From JAAYXS01 sp043820985 (lineage in GTDB: Bacteria > Planctomycetota > Phycisphaerae > UBA1845 > Fen-1342), in assembly GCA_043820985.1 (NCBI GenBank), contig JBDRDH010000068.1, forward strand, positions 22,065 through 86,064: DNA of 64,000 nt, given 5' to 3'. Made by a program: the position numbers and the translations under genes. Below, in pieces: positions 15,713-25,374 of this stretch; within the stretch, counting starts at the first letter, position 1; each line of letters opens with the position of its first letter. The notes beneath the pieces are model-generated. The model was not told where the DNA came from, made no database searches, and was given only the letters and a program-made list of their open reading frames with translations.

Positions 15713-18211
15713 CTAACTGCCCTGGGCTTCCAGGACCACGCCGGCGATGGCGGGGACTTGAATTGTCAATTGGCCGTTCGTGGCGGCTTGTTCGCCACCT
15801 TCACCCAATACCGTGCGCCAACTGGCGGGGGCATCGGCGGGCAGGGGAATCCGCACTTCACGGGGCAGTTCCGAGGCGTTGAGCACCACCAGCACATGTT
15901 CACCGGCGTCGCTGCGCAGGAAGGCCCAGACATCCGCTTCGTCATCGGTCAGGAGAGTTTTGAATGATCCAATCCGCAGAGCGCTGTGCGTGTTATGCAA
16001 AGCCAGGGCCTGTCGGTAGAACTCGAGTTGCTCGACCAGCACCGCGTTCTCCGCGGGCTGGTCGTAGGGCTGGAGGTCCTGCCAAAGCATCGGCTTGCGG
16101 TTGCTCGGATCATCGGCACCCCACATACCCACTTCGTCGCCGTAGTAGATCAAAGGTGCTCCGACGTAGGTCATCTGGAGCAGCGCCGCCAGCCGGGCGC
16201 GGGCGTAAGCCGCGGGCGCTGGCTTGGTATTGTCGTAATCGGGATTATTGTCCTGCACGCGATTCTGGCGGTCATATTCACGGTCGGGATTGTGGGCCAT
16301 CGAGGCCAGCCGATCGGTGTCGTGACTGTTGATCAGGTTTTGCAGGACACAAGCCGCGCCGGCGGGATAGGCCAGCCGCAGTTCCGCCATCCGGGCGGCG
16401 GCGGCACTGGCGCTGATCTTGTATTGGCGGTCGAAGATCCATTTGACGGCCGTGCGGGCGAATTCGTAGTTCATGACCGCGTCGAAATGGTGTCCATCCA
16501 GCCACTGGTTGGCGCGGTTCCAGACTTCGCCCGTGATGAAGGCGTCGGGATTAATCTCCTTGACCAGCTTGCGCCACTGAGTCCAGAAGGGTCGCGGCAC
16601 GTCGTTGGGCACATCCAGTCGCCAGCCGTCGATGCCATCGCTGGGATCACCGTCGCCGTTGGGATCCATCCAGCGGCGGGTGACGGCGAAGATGTGTTTG
16701 CGTACGGCATCACTGCCGAAGCCGGAGCGGTTCTTGCAAAACACGGGCATGTGCGCGAAGTCGGCCCAGCCCTTGTATTCAAACGGATCCCAGGAGGTGA
16801 CGGCAAACCAGTCGGCGTAGGGCGAGTTTTGTTTATTCTTCAAAACGTCCACGAAAGCCGGGTGCTGGCTGCCGACGTGGTTGAAGACGCCGTCGAGCAC
16901 CACTTTGAAACCCAACTCGTGAGCCTGTTTGAGGAACTCAATGAAGCGTTTGTCCGACGCGGTCCACTGCCAGGTGGACGAGTCCAGCAGGTCTTCCCGC
17001 TTGATGATCTGCTCGTATTCGCCGCGAACGCCGAAGCCATCGTCAATGTGGCGATAGTCCTGGAGGTCGTACTTGTGGTAGGACGGGGCCTGGAAGATGG
17101 GATTCAGGTACAGGGCATTGACGCCCAGCTTCTTCAAATAAGGCAGTTTCGCGGCGAGTCCATCCAGATCTCCACCGTAGAAACGTTCGAAGACATAAAG
17201 ATCATAGAACGTTTGCCCGCCCTGCTCCTCCCATGGCGCGGGTTCGAACCAGGCGCTGGTCCAGGGGTGGACCGGGTCCGGATCGTTATCCGGATTTCCG
17301 TTACGGAAGCGATCCAGCAATACCTGGTACCAGACGGCATGCCGGGCCCATTCCGGAGCGGTAAACAGCCCGCTGGAGGTGAGGCTGTAGTGATACGTGT
17401 GCGGATCGCCCACGCGCTGCGTGCCGTCCTCGAGCACAAAGGTATAGGCGAGACTGTGAACGTTGGGCATGCGGTCTCTGGTCGCTGGGATGGGGATGCG
17501 AGCTTCGCGATAGGCAAATAATGGGCCTTCGGAAACCATGGGCATCTCGATCAGATCACCATCCTTGATGGCCAGCCAGACCTGCTGGACATCGTTTGCA
17601 AAAGTGCGATAGCGGATGGACAAGGTATGTTCGTCAAGCTGCTGGACATAGAGTGCGGTTGTCGGCCGATGAGCCAGCCCGAGGGTATCGATCCGGCCGT
17701 CGCCGAGTTGGGCCTGGGATTGTTTCATTTGAGCCAGACGTCCAAGGCGCACGAGCGAGTTGTAGCCGCCGAAGCTGTCGGGGACCTGGTCGAGATTGAT
17801 GGGATCATTGATCCACTGCTCGCCGTCAATCAGAAACTTGTACTCGTAAGTACTGGTCGGCAGCTCGATCTGCACGGTCCATTCACCATGCTCGTCGGGT
17901 CCCAGCATGGGAATCGCCTGGCGATCCCAGGTGTTGAAAGAGCCGGCCAGCACGACTTTTTGGACGGTCTCCGAGGGGCGATAGTGAAAGGTACAGCGCC
18001 ATTTGCCCGGCTCCAGGGGCTGGGCCTCGATTGAACGCGGTAATGGCGCGGTATCCTCCGCCATTGAGACGGGCTCCAGTTGTGGTGCCGGTGGCCATTT
18101 ATCCTGTGCTGCCAGATCGGTCACCCCCAGCCCGAGTTGCACAAGGAATACTACTAACAAGACCCGCGCCGCTGGGCGCCACGCTGTTGGACTCTGTTTG
18201 TTCGTGTTCAT
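15713..18211 (-). CDS. Secreted GH13 neopullulanase/cyclomaltodextrinase-like enzyme, paralogue 1
   Basis: An 832-residue exported alpha-glucan hydrolase. A signal peptide covers about residues 1-35. A CBM48-like domain (VVLAGSFNTWDRQAIPML) is near 75-150, then a second beta domain, then the GH13 barrel from about 285 (AVWYQVLLDRFRNGNPDNDP). The four catalytic regions are present: LDGVFNHVG; GWRLDVPNDVP with the nucleophile Asp; ITGEVWN with the acid Glu; and INSHDTDRL. It fits GH13 subfamily 20-like enzymes that open cyclic or branched dextrins. The gene is divergent from glgB, and a paralogue lies at 25375-27864. No terminator was recognised downstream; 15457-15712 holds only the operon promoter described at 15487. 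Confidence 0.9.
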   Translation of the reverse strand: MNTNKQSPTAWRPAARVLLVVFLVQLGLGVTDLAAQDKWPPAPQLEPVSMAEDTAPLPRSIEAQPLEPGKWRCTFHYRPSETVQKVVLAGSFNTWDRQAIPMLGPDEHGEWTVQIELPTSTYEYKFLIDGEQWINDPINLDQVPDSFGGYNSLVRLGRLAQMKQSQAQLGDGRIDTLGLAHRPTTALYVQQLDEHTLSIRYRTFANDVQQVWLAIKDGDLIEMPMVSEGPLFAYREARIPIPATRDRMPNVHSLAYTFVLEDGTQRVGDPHTYHYSLTSSGLFTAPEWARHAVWYQVLLDRFRNGNPDNDPDPVHPWTSAWFEPAPWEEQGGQTFYDLYVFERFYGGDLDGLAAKLPYLKKLGVNALYLNPIFQAPSYHKYDLQDYRHIDDGFGVRGEYEQIIKREDLLDSSTWQWTASDKRFIEFLKQAHELGFKVVLDGVFNHVGSQHPAFVDVLKNKQNSPYADWFAVTSWDPFEYKGWADFAHMPVFCKNRSGFGSDAVRKHIFAVTRRWMDPNGDGDPSDGIDGWRLDVPNDVPRPFWTQWRKLVKEINPDAFITGEVWNRANQWLDGHHFDAVMNYEFARTAVKWIFDRQYKISASAAAARMAELRLAYPAGAACVLQNLINSHDTDRLASMAHNPDREYDRQNRVQDNNPDYDNTKPAPAAYARARLAALLQMTYVGAPLIYYGDEVGMWGADDPSNRKPMLWQDLQPYDQPAENAVLVEQLEFYRQALALHNTHSALRIGSFKTLLTDDEADVWAFLRSDAGEHVLVVLNASELPREVRIPLPADAPASWRTVLGEGGEQAATNGQLTIQVPAIAGVVLEAQGS

Positions 18212-18395
18212 GCTGTGTAATGTACTACCAATATGACTTGTCCACTAGCTGCCGGTACGATTCACGGGCGGCAAAACCGGTTACGGAAAGTTTCCTGATG
18301 GTACCCGATTATTCGGGCTATGGAGTTCCAGGCACTAAAGGTGGTAACATCCGGCCGGTAGGGCGCAGGTGTGTCTCACTATATGAGGTATGTGT

Positions 18396-20453
18396 ATGGG
18401 TGTTCCCAATTCACCCACGGATCCTGACGGCACCGGTCTGATCGCGTTGGATCCCTGGCTGGAGCCATTCGCCGATGCTCTGCGACAGCGCTTTGGTAAC
18501 TATCAACGCATCCTACAGACCATCCATGCCCAGGAGGGCTCTCTCGATAGCTTCAGCCGTGGATATGAATATTTTGGTTTCAATCGTGGTACGCATGAGA
18601 ATCATCCCGGCGTCTGGTACCGAGAATGGGCTCCCGGCGCGCAGCGTCTGGCGTTGATTGGCGACTTCAATGACTGGGACCGTGGCGCCCATCCGTTGGA
18701 GCGTAATCAGTTCGGTGTCTGGAGCACCTTTCTTCCTGATGATGAGTACGCCGACCGCTTGGTTCATGAAGGCCGCGTGAAGGTGCATGTGGTCAGTCAG
18801 CAGGGGCGGCGCGATCACATCCCGGCTTACATTCGCCGCGTAACCTACGGGCCGCACGGCACTCAATTTACGGGACAGTATTGGTGTCCACCGACACCGT
18901 TTGAATGGCGGCATGTTTCGCCGGGGATCCAGGGCAGTCCGCGGATCTACGAGGCTCACGTAGGTATGGCCCAGGAAGAGCCACGGGTTGGAACCTACCG
19001 CGAGTTCAGTGACAAAGTACTGCCGCGAATTGCCGACGCCGGTTACAACGCCGTCCAACTGATGGCGATTCAGGAGCATCCCTACTACGGTTCATTCGGC
19101 TACCAGGTCAGCAATTTCTTCGCGCCCACGTCACGCTGCGGCACGCCGGAGGATTTGAAGGCGTTGATCGACGCGGCACATGGGCATGGGTTGCTGGTGT
19201 TGTTGGATCTGGTGCACAGTCACGCGGTCAAGAACGTTCTGGAGGGGCTGAACCAACTTGATGGAACCGGCCATCTCTACTTTCACGCGGGCGAACGTGG
19301 TCAGCATGTCGCGTGGGACTCGTGCTTGTTCGATTATGGCAAGTGGGAGGTTGTGCGATTTTTGCTCAGTAATGCTCGTTTCTGGCTGGAAGAGTACCAT
19401 TTTGATGGTTTTCGCTTCGATGGCGTGACGAGCATGCTGTACCACGACCACGGGCTGGGTCGGCCTTTTGACAGTTATGCGGAATATTTCCCGCCCCGTG
19501 TCGATAATGATGCCCTGGTCTACCTGCAACTGGTCAATCACCTGGTGCACGAACTTAAGCCCGCCGCCATAACCATCGCCGAGGATGTCTCCGGCATGGT
19601 CGGTATAGCCCGGCCATTGGCGGAAGGTGGCCTGGGTTTCGACTACCGCCTGGCAATGGGTATCCCGGATTACTGGATTCGGCTGCTGAAGGAAAAAGCT
19701 GATGAGCAATGGCCGCTGGGTGAGCTATACCGCGTGCTGACCGATCGGCGTGCCGGTGAGAAGCATGTGACTTACGCCGAATCACACGATCAATCGCTGG
19801 TTGGTGACCAGACCTTGGCATTTCGGCTGATGGACGCGGACATGTACGCGGACATGAACAAGGGCAGCCAGAATCCGGTCATTGAGCGCGGTATCGCCCT
19901 GCACAAGATAATCCGGCTACTCACATACACACTGGGAGGGGAAGCGTATCTGAACTTCATGGGCAATGAGTTTGGGCATCCGGAGTGGGTTGATTTCCCC
20001 CGGTCCGGTAACAATTTCTCCCATAAATATGCCCGCCGACAGTGGTCACTGGTGGATGACCAGTTGCTGCGCTATCGTGACCTGGCGGCGTTTGACCGGG
20101 CGCTGATGGCCCTGGATAAAAAGTATGATGTGCTATCGGCGCCGCGCTCTGAGTTGTTGCATTGCGATGAGGATCAGAAAATCATGGTATACGTCCGCGG
20201 TGGGCTGATCTTCGCGTTTAATTTTCATTCCAGCAGGTCATATCCCGATTACCGTTGTGGAGTGCCAGTGCCCGCCGATTACCGGCTGGTACTTAATTCC
20301 GACGATCTGTGGTTCGGGGGACATGCCATTGTGGACGTTGGTCAGGTTTATCCCTGGCAAGACGTACCGTGCCATGGCAGTGTCCATAGCATTCAGATAT
20401 ACCTGCCGGCCCGGACGGCCCAGGTGTTGGAGCCGCTCGCGGCGCGCCCGTAA
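18396..20453 (+). CDS. glgB: 1,4-alpha-glucan (glycogen) branching enzyme, eukaryote-like GH13_8 type
   Basis: A 685-residue branching enzyme that makes alpha-1,6 branches in glycogen. An N-terminal CBM48 domain (REWAPGAQRLALIGDFNDW) precedes the GH13 barrel. Key residues: the DGFRFDGVTSMLYHDHG segment with the nucleophile Asp, ITIAEDVSG with the acid Glu, and YAESHDQSL with the third acid. The DGVTSMLY...HG pattern is that of the GH13_8 group found in eukaryotes and some bacteria, not the usual bacterial GH13_9. I chose ATG 18396 over 18390 because the GAGG at 18385-18388 is correctly spaced only for the former. The stop is 16 bases from that of the convergent phosphorylase gene. Confidence 0.92.
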   Translation: MGVPNSPTDPDGTGLIALDPWLEPFADALRQRFGNYQRILQTIHAQEGSLDSFSRGYEYFGFNRGTHENHPGVWYREWAPGAQRLALIGDFNDWDRGAHPLERNQFGVWSTFLPDDEYADRLVHEGRVKVHVVSQQGRRDHIPAYIRRVTYGPHGTQFTGQYWCPPTPFEWRHVSPGIQGSPRIYEAHVGMAQEEPRVGTYREFSDKVLPRIADAGYNAVQLMAIQEHPYYGSFGYQVSNFFAPTSRCGTPEDLKALIDAAHGHGLLVLLDLVHSHAVKNVLEGLNQLDGTGHLYFHAGERGQHVAWDSCLFDYGKWEVVRFLLSNARFWLEEYHFDGFRFDGVTSMLYHDHGLGRPFDSYAEYFPPRVDNDALVYLQLVNHLVHELKPAAITIAEDVSGMVGIARPLAEGGLGFDYRLAMGIPDYWIRLLKEKADEQWPLGELYRVLTDRRAGEKHVTYAESHDQSLVGDQTLAFRLMDADMYADMNKGSQNPVIERGIALHKIIRLLTYTLGGEAYLNFMGNEFGHPEWVDFPRSGNNFSHKYARRQWSLVDDQLLRYRDLAAFDRALMALDKKYDVLSAPRSELLHCDEDQKIMVYVRGGLIFAFNFHSSRSYPDYRCGVPVPADYRLVLNSDDLWFGGHAIVDVGQVYPWQDVPCHGSVHSIQIYLPARTAQVLEPLAARP

Positions 20454-20469
20454 CGCCTGAGCGCCACGA

Positions 20470-22596
20470 TCAACTCGGCAGGTAGTAATCCCGCAGGTAC
20501 TCAGCCACCATGCGGTGCGTGCTGAAGCGGCTACAGACGGTCTGCATCGAGGCCACCATGCGGCGGATCCAGCGGTTGGGCAGGCCGGAGCTGTCACGCC
20601 GGTAGAAGAGCGGGACGATCTCCTTTTCGAGCAGATCATATAGAGCTTCGGCATCCGCGCGATTCTGGGCAGCACGCGTTCGGCGGGCTTGGCCGACATC
20701 GATCGCCCAGCCATTATGACGGTTGTACGCCTCGGGCCACCAGCCGTCGAGAATCGAACAGTTCAGACCGCCATGCAATGGTGGCTTCATACCGCTGGTT
20801 CCGGAGGCTTCCTGGGGTCGCAGGGGATTGTTTAGCCAGACATCGCAGCCGGAAGTCAGCATGCGCCCGACGTGCATGTCGTAGTTTTCCAGCAGCACGA
20901 CCCGCCCGGCGAAGCCGGCGCGACGTGCGTATTGGTGGATTTTCTGAGCCAATTGCTGGCCTTCCGCGTCTTGCGGGTGGGCCTTGCCGGCGAAGATGAG
21001 CTGCACCGGACAGCGTGGGTTGTTCAGAATCGCCGCCAACCGCTTGGGATCGCGGAAGATCAGTGGGGCGCGCTTGTACGTGGCGAAACGCCGAGCAAAG
21101 CCGATCGTCAGGGCGTCTTCGTCCAGCGTCTCATAGGCGTTCACCAGATCTTCCAGCGGCCCCAGTCGCCGGCTGATCTGTTCGAGCAGGCGCTGGCGAA
21201 CAAAATGTACCAGGCGCCGCCGAAGCTGACCGCGCGCTCGCCACAATTCCGCTGGCGGGATATTCCCAGCCCGCCGCCACCAGTCATCCCGCGGTTTGGC
21301 ACCGACCCAGCGGGGCCGAAGATAGCGGCGATAAAAGGGTTCCATCTCGGGAGCGAGCCAGGTTTGGCAGTGCACGCCATTGGTGACATGTCCGATGGGG
21401 ACTTCGGATGCTCGGGAAACGCCATACACGTGCTGCCACATCCGCCGCGAGACCTCGCCGTGCAGTTTGGAGACGCCATTGCAACGCGCGGCCAGGCGCA
21501 GCGCCAGGACGGTCATGCAGAAGGGCTCGCGGTTGTCGTCGGAATCTTCACACCCCAGAGCCAACAGCTCCCGCCGTGCGAGCCCCGCCGACTCGGCCAG
21601 CGGTCCCAGGTAGCGCCAAGCCAGCGCTGGGGCGAAGCGGTCATGCCCGGCGGGCACCGGCGTATGCGTCGTGAATACTGTCGAACAGCGGACGCGCTCC
21701 TTGGCCTTTGAGAGAGATAGCCCAGACGCGCGATAGCGCCGCAGCCGTTCCAGGGCACAGAAGGCGGCGTGTCCTTCGTTGAGGTGGTAGACCGTCGGTC
21801 GGATGCCAAGTTTCTCAAGCGCCACCACGCCGCCGATGCCGAGGATAATTTCCTGCTGGAGGCGCGTTTGGTTATCGCCGCCGTAGAGCGCGCGGGTGAT
21901 GGCGCGCTGCCGGGGAGTGTTTTCAGGCAGGTCGGTGTCGAGCAGATAGAGTGGCACGCGGCCGACCTGGACGTTCCAGATGCGCGCGCGTAACCGGCGA
22001 TGCCCGAGCGGGATTGCGATCTTTTGTCGAATGTCACTGATCGGCAGGCGGGTAAAGTCGTATTCCGGGAAGCTGGCTTGTGTTGCCCCGCTCCGATCCA
22101 GAGCTTGCTGATAGTACCCGCACCGATAGAGCAGGCCGATGCCCACGAGCGGCACGCCCAGGTCGGAAGCCGATTTCAAGTGGTCGCCGGCCAGGATCCC
22201 CAATCCGCCGGCGTATAGGGGCAGGCATTCGTGCAGGCCGAACTCGGCACAGAAATAAGCCACTTGCAGGCGTTTTGGCCGGGAACCGGCACCGCGGCGG
22301 AACCATGTTTCAGCCCGCAGATAGCGTTCCAGCTCGTCTTCGCAGTTGGCCAGTTGATCGATGAATGTGTCGTCGTGGAGGAGTTCCGCGCGTCTGTCGC
22401 TGGAGAGTTGAGCCAGGCATTCAAGCGGATTGTGGTTGGTGGCCTCCCATAATACCGGATCGAGGGCGGCAAAAAGGCGTTGCGGTTCGGTATTCCAACT
22501 CCACCACAGATTGCGCGCCAGAGCGGCGACACGACCGAATATATCGTCCGCCCGTAAACCGCGACGTTTCGTGCGGCGAATTGGTCTATCTGCCAT
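20470..22596 (-). CDS. glgP: Alpha-glucan (glycogen) phosphorylase, GT35
   Basis: A 708-residue cytoplasmic enzyme that releases glucose-1-phosphate from glycogen or maltodextrin using PLP. Landmarks are NLWWSWNTEPQRLF, YFCAEFGLHECLPLYAGGLG, HLNEGHAAFCALERL, FARRFATYKRA and the PLP-lysine region EASGTSGMKPPLHGGLN. Length and the N-terminal NLWWSW segment fit the bacterial 'long' TIGR02094-type phosphorylases rather than the animal or MalP group. AAGGAG lies just upstream of the ATG. It is tail-to-tail with glgB, so branching and mobilisation are adjacent but on opposite strands. Confidence 0.93.
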   Translation of the reverse strand: MADRPIRRTKRRGLRADDIFGRVAALARNLWWSWNTEPQRLFAALDPVLWEATNHNPLECLAQLSSDRRAELLHDDTFIDQLANCEDELERYLRAETWFRRGAGSRPKRLQVAYFCAEFGLHECLPLYAGGLGILAGDHLKSASDLGVPLVGIGLLYRCGYYQQALDRSGATQASFPEYDFTRLPISDIRQKIAIPLGHRRLRARIWNVQVGRVPLYLLDTDLPENTPRQRAITRALYGGDNQTRLQQEIILGIGGVVALEKLGIRPTVYHLNEGHAAFCALERLRRYRASGLSLSKAKERVRCSTVFTTHTPVPAGHDRFAPALAWRYLGPLAESAGLARRELLALGCEDSDDNREPFCMTVLALRLAARCNGVSKLHGEVSRRMWQHVYGVSRASEVPIGHVTNGVHCQTWLAPEMEPFYRRYLRPRWVGAKPRDDWWRRAGNIPPAELWRARGQLRRRLVHFVRQRLLEQISRRLGPLEDLVNAYETLDEDALTIGFARRFATYKRAPLIFRDPKRLAAILNNPRCPVQLIFAGKAHPQDAEGQQLAQKIHQYARRAGFAGRVVLLENYDMHVGRMLTSGCDVWLNNPLRPQEASGTSGMKPPLHGGLNCSILDGWWPEAYNRHNGWAIDVGQARRTRAAQNRADAEALYDLLEKEIVPLFYRRDSSGLPNRWIRRMVASMQTVCSRFSTHRMVAEYLRDYYLPS

Positions 22597-22671
22597 GACC
22601 GTGCTCCTTTATATACCGGCGAGCAAGTATAGCCGGCGGTGTCGGCGTGAGCACGCGGCACATACTTGTCT

Positions 22672-22699
22672 TTGCCAGCGGATGTCCAATCGATACAAT
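22672..22699 (+). promoter_or_regulatory. Sigma70-like promoter of the dockerin-bearing GH13 gene
   Basis: TTGCCA (22672-22677), a 16-base spacer and TACAAT (22694-22699). The predicted start near 22706 gives a ~30-base leader and supports ATG 22738 as the translation start rather than an upstream in-frame codon. Confidence 0.5.
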
Positions 22700-22737
22700 C
22701 GAGTGTAGGGGAACGAGGTAAAGGCAGGATACGTACC

Positions 22738-25287
22738 ATGTTAGTACAGCGACTGGTTGGTTTTGTCGCGGTGGTTCTGGCGGCCACTGGCGCCGCCGCT
22801 CAATCCCGAAATAACCGCGCGCCGGTGGACGATATCTTCTACCACTTCATGCCGATCGCCTGGCGCGACGCGGATAACGACACGTACCGCTTCGGCGACT
22901 TCGACGGCATGACGGCTTCGCTGGATTACCTGGAAGAGCTGGGCGTAACAGCGATCTGGATGAACCCGATCTTTCCGTCGCCGGCCTATCACGGTTACCA
23001 GCACAACCGGGCCGATGAGTTGAATCCCTGGTTCGGGACGCAGGTGGAGTTCTTGAACTTCGTGCAGCAGGCCCACGCGCGCGACATGAAGGTCTTCGTG
23101 GACTTCGTGGTGTACGGCATCAACCGCGACAACGCGTGGTTCCAGGATGCGTACGGCAATCCGTCCAGCCCGTACGACGACTGGTTCGCGTTCAACGATC
23201 CCGGCAACTACACGTTCCTGGGTTCGACGTTCACCACCTGGAACGGCGACACGGTGCGTTTCGTGCATTGGAACTTGAACAATGCGAACCCGGTCGCAAT
23301 GGTGACGGAGTGGTCGCAATTCTGGCTTGATCCTGATGATGACGGCGATCCCAGCGACGGCATCGACGGCTATCGCCTGGACCACGTGTGGGAGAACTAT
23401 CCGGAAGGACCCAACGGTTGGGGCTACAACCTCGACGACTTCTGGATCCCCTGGAAACAGGCGTTGCAGAGCGTCAACCCGGACGTGTTCACGTTCGCCG
23501 AGCAGGCCGACTGGGGTAGCCACGGGGCCGAGCTGCTGCCGGCTCACGACGCGACCATGACCAAGCCGTTCGAGTTCGCCGCCCGCGACGCGCTGGCCAA
23601 TGAGTACGCCGCCCCGCTCTACAGCCAGATGGAGGCGACCGTGGCGGCTCTGCCGGAAGGCGGCCTGTTCATGGGCATCATCAGCGACCACGACGTGGAC
23701 CGGCTCACGTCCGTACTGGGTGGCAGCCTCGAGAAAGCCAAGGCCGCGGCGGCGGTGCTGCTGACGCAGCCCTTCCCGCCGATTATCTATCATGGCGACG
23801 AGATCGGCATGCTCGGCGTCAAGCATAGCGAGTATACCGGAGACGCCGCCGATATCCCGATGCGCGAGCCATTCAAGTGGAACGCCGTCGCCGGCCCGCC
23901 GATGACCAACTACTTCGTGCTGAACAGCCAGGCCTACGCCAATCGCTACGCGCAGAACAACGACGGCCGTAGCGTCGAGGAGCAACTCGGCGTGCCGGGA
24001 TCGCTGTTCGAGGAATACAAGCTGTTGATCGCGACGCGCCAGGCGCACGTCGGGCTGCGGCGCGGTCAGTATCACTCGGTCGCGAACAGCAGCTCGCGCG
24101 TCTGGGCGTTCCTGCGGCACCATGAACAACAGCAACTGCTCGTGGTCATCAACCTGAACGGTCAGTCACAATCGATCGCGCTGGACTTGACCGGCTTTGA
24201 CATCCCGGGCGGCACAACGACGCCCGTCGATGTCATCTCCGGACAGTCCCTGCCGCCGATCACCGACGCGAACAAGTCGAGCTACCCGCTGAGCCTGCCG
24301 GCATACGGCTACTTGATCCTGGAGGTCGCGCTCGATCCGCCGGCCCCGCCGCAGTCACAGGTGGACGGTCGCGAGATTCCGACCGACTTCGGCCCGGCAG
24401 CGCTGGTGGCGACGCAGGACAACGCCACCGGTCTGGGCGATAACATATCCGAGCTGAACCAATTGTTCGTACAGCCGCAGGCAGACGGCCTGCTCATCGG
24501 CATGACCGGCAATCTGGACACCGATGGCACGGCTTTGGCGCTGTTCTTCGACACGGTCCCCGGCGGCCAGAACCTGCTGAACCTCGGTGACACCGCGCCG
24601 CCACCGTTCGGTCCGGATCAACTCAGCGGCCTGCGCTTCGACACCGGCTTCGCACCGGACCATCTGATCTTCGTCAACGCCTGGGCGGACAACATCTACG
24701 TCGATCAGTTTGAGCTGCTGACGGGCGGCGGCAACAACAAGACGTATCGCGGACAAGGCACGGTCAACGACGGCGATGGCTTCCTGCTGGGTGGCTCGAA
24801 TCCGAACCAGATGGAAATCGCGCTGGATAACACCAACACGGCCGGCGTCACTGACACGGACGCCTCCGGGGCGGCCACGGCGACCACCGGCTTCGAGATG
24901 GTCATGCCACACACGGACATCGGCGTGTCGCCCGATGCCACCGGCGGTATCGGCCTGGTCGCGTTCCTGATGCGTTCGAATGGCGAAATCAGCAACCAGT
25001 GGCTGCCGGGTCTGGGCGGCGGCTACGGCAATCTCGGAATGACGCCTGATCTCACGGCAATTCCGGGCGAGCAATACGCGGTCGTGACACTCAATCCGCT
25101 CGGCGACATGAACTGTGACCGGGTGGTCAACGCCTACGACATCGACGGGTTCATCTGTGCGCTGAGTCCCGCGTGCGATTACGACACTCAGTATCCGAAC
25201 TGTGAGCGCGACCTGGCCGACTGCAACCGCGACGGCGAAGTCAATGCTTACGACATCGACTCATTCATCGCCATCCTCGGCGGTTGA
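22738..25287 (+). CDS. Secreted GH13 alpha-amylase-type enzyme with beta module and dockerin-like tail
   Basis: An 849-residue exported protein. A signal peptide (LVGFVAVVLAATGAAAQ) is followed by a GH13 catalytic domain at about 27-410. Catalytic acids are seen in GYRLDHV (nucleophile), FTFAEQADWG (acid/base) and ISDHDVDRL. Region I reads DFVVYGIN where most GH13 enzymes have an N-H pair after DxV. A C-terminal beta domain (to ~525) leads to a module at about 540-780 shared with the 850-residue protein at 32685. Two dockerin-like loops, NAYDIDGFI and NAYDIDSFI, end the protein. The likely role is extracellular alpha-glucan cleavage, possibly bound to a surface partner; exact bond specificity is unknown. 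Confidence 0.88.
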   Translation: MLVQRLVGFVAVVLAATGAAAQSRNNRAPVDDIFYHFMPIAWRDADNDTYRFGDFDGMTASLDYLEELGVTAIWMNPIFPSPAYHGYQHNRADELNPWFGTQVEFLNFVQQAHARDMKVFVDFVVYGINRDNAWFQDAYGNPSSPYDDWFAFNDPGNYTFLGSTFTTWNGDTVRFVHWNLNNANPVAMVTEWSQFWLDPDDDGDPSDGIDGYRLDHVWENYPEGPNGWGYNLDDFWIPWKQALQSVNPDVFTFAEQADWGSHGAELLPAHDATMTKPFEFAARDALANEYAAPLYSQMEATVAALPEGGLFMGIISDHDVDRLTSVLGGSLEKAKAAAAVLLTQPFPPIIYHGDEIGMLGVKHSEYTGDAADIPMREPFKWNAVAGPPMTNYFVLNSQAYANRYAQNNDGRSVEEQLGVPGSLFEEYKLLIATRQAHVGLRRGQYHSVANSSSRVWAFLRHHEQQQLLVVINLNGQSQSIALDLTGFDIPGGTTTPVDVISGQSLPPITDANKSSYPLSLPAYGYLILEVALDPPAPPQSQVDGREIPTDFGPAALVATQDNATGLGDNISELNQLFVQPQADGLLIGMTGNLDTDGTALALFFDTVPGGQNLLNLGDTAPPPFGPDQLSGLRFDTGFAPDHLIFVNAWADNIYVDQFELLTGGGNNKTYRGQGTVNDGDGFLLGGSNPNQMEIALDNTNTAGVTDTDASGAATATTGFEMVMPHTDIGVSPDATGGIGLVAFLMRSNGEISNQWLPGLGGGYGNLGMTPDLTAIPGEQYAVVTLNPLGDMNCDRVVNAYDIDGFICALSPACDYDTQYPNCERDLADCNRDGEVNAYDIDSFIAILGG

Positions 25288-25311
25288 GTCAGTCGGGCTG
25301 CGGCGCGCAAT

Positions 25312-25373
25312 GGGAGGGCGAAGCTCCCGCTGAGCCGCATGTCCCGTCGGCTCGGCAGGAGCCTCGCCCTCCC
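25312..25373. terminator. Long inverted repeat between convergent glucanase genes
   Basis: Two 26-base arms (25312-25337 and 25348-25373) pair with three mismatches around a 10-base loop. The repeat fills the gap between two convergent genes and ends one base before the stop of the leftward one, so it probably terminates transcription both ways. The arm resembles dispersed palindromes I associate with planctomycete genomes; that resemblance is from memory. Confidence 0.7.
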
Positions 25374-25374
25374 T

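Noticed and set aside
22741..24135. Long open frame antisense to the GH13 enzyme gene (similar ones lie opposite other GC-rich genes, such as 15986-17521 and 27873-29447)
   Set aside because: Long antisense frames are expected in GC-rich coding DNA; products are Arg/Val/His-rich without family motifs and without ribosome sites.
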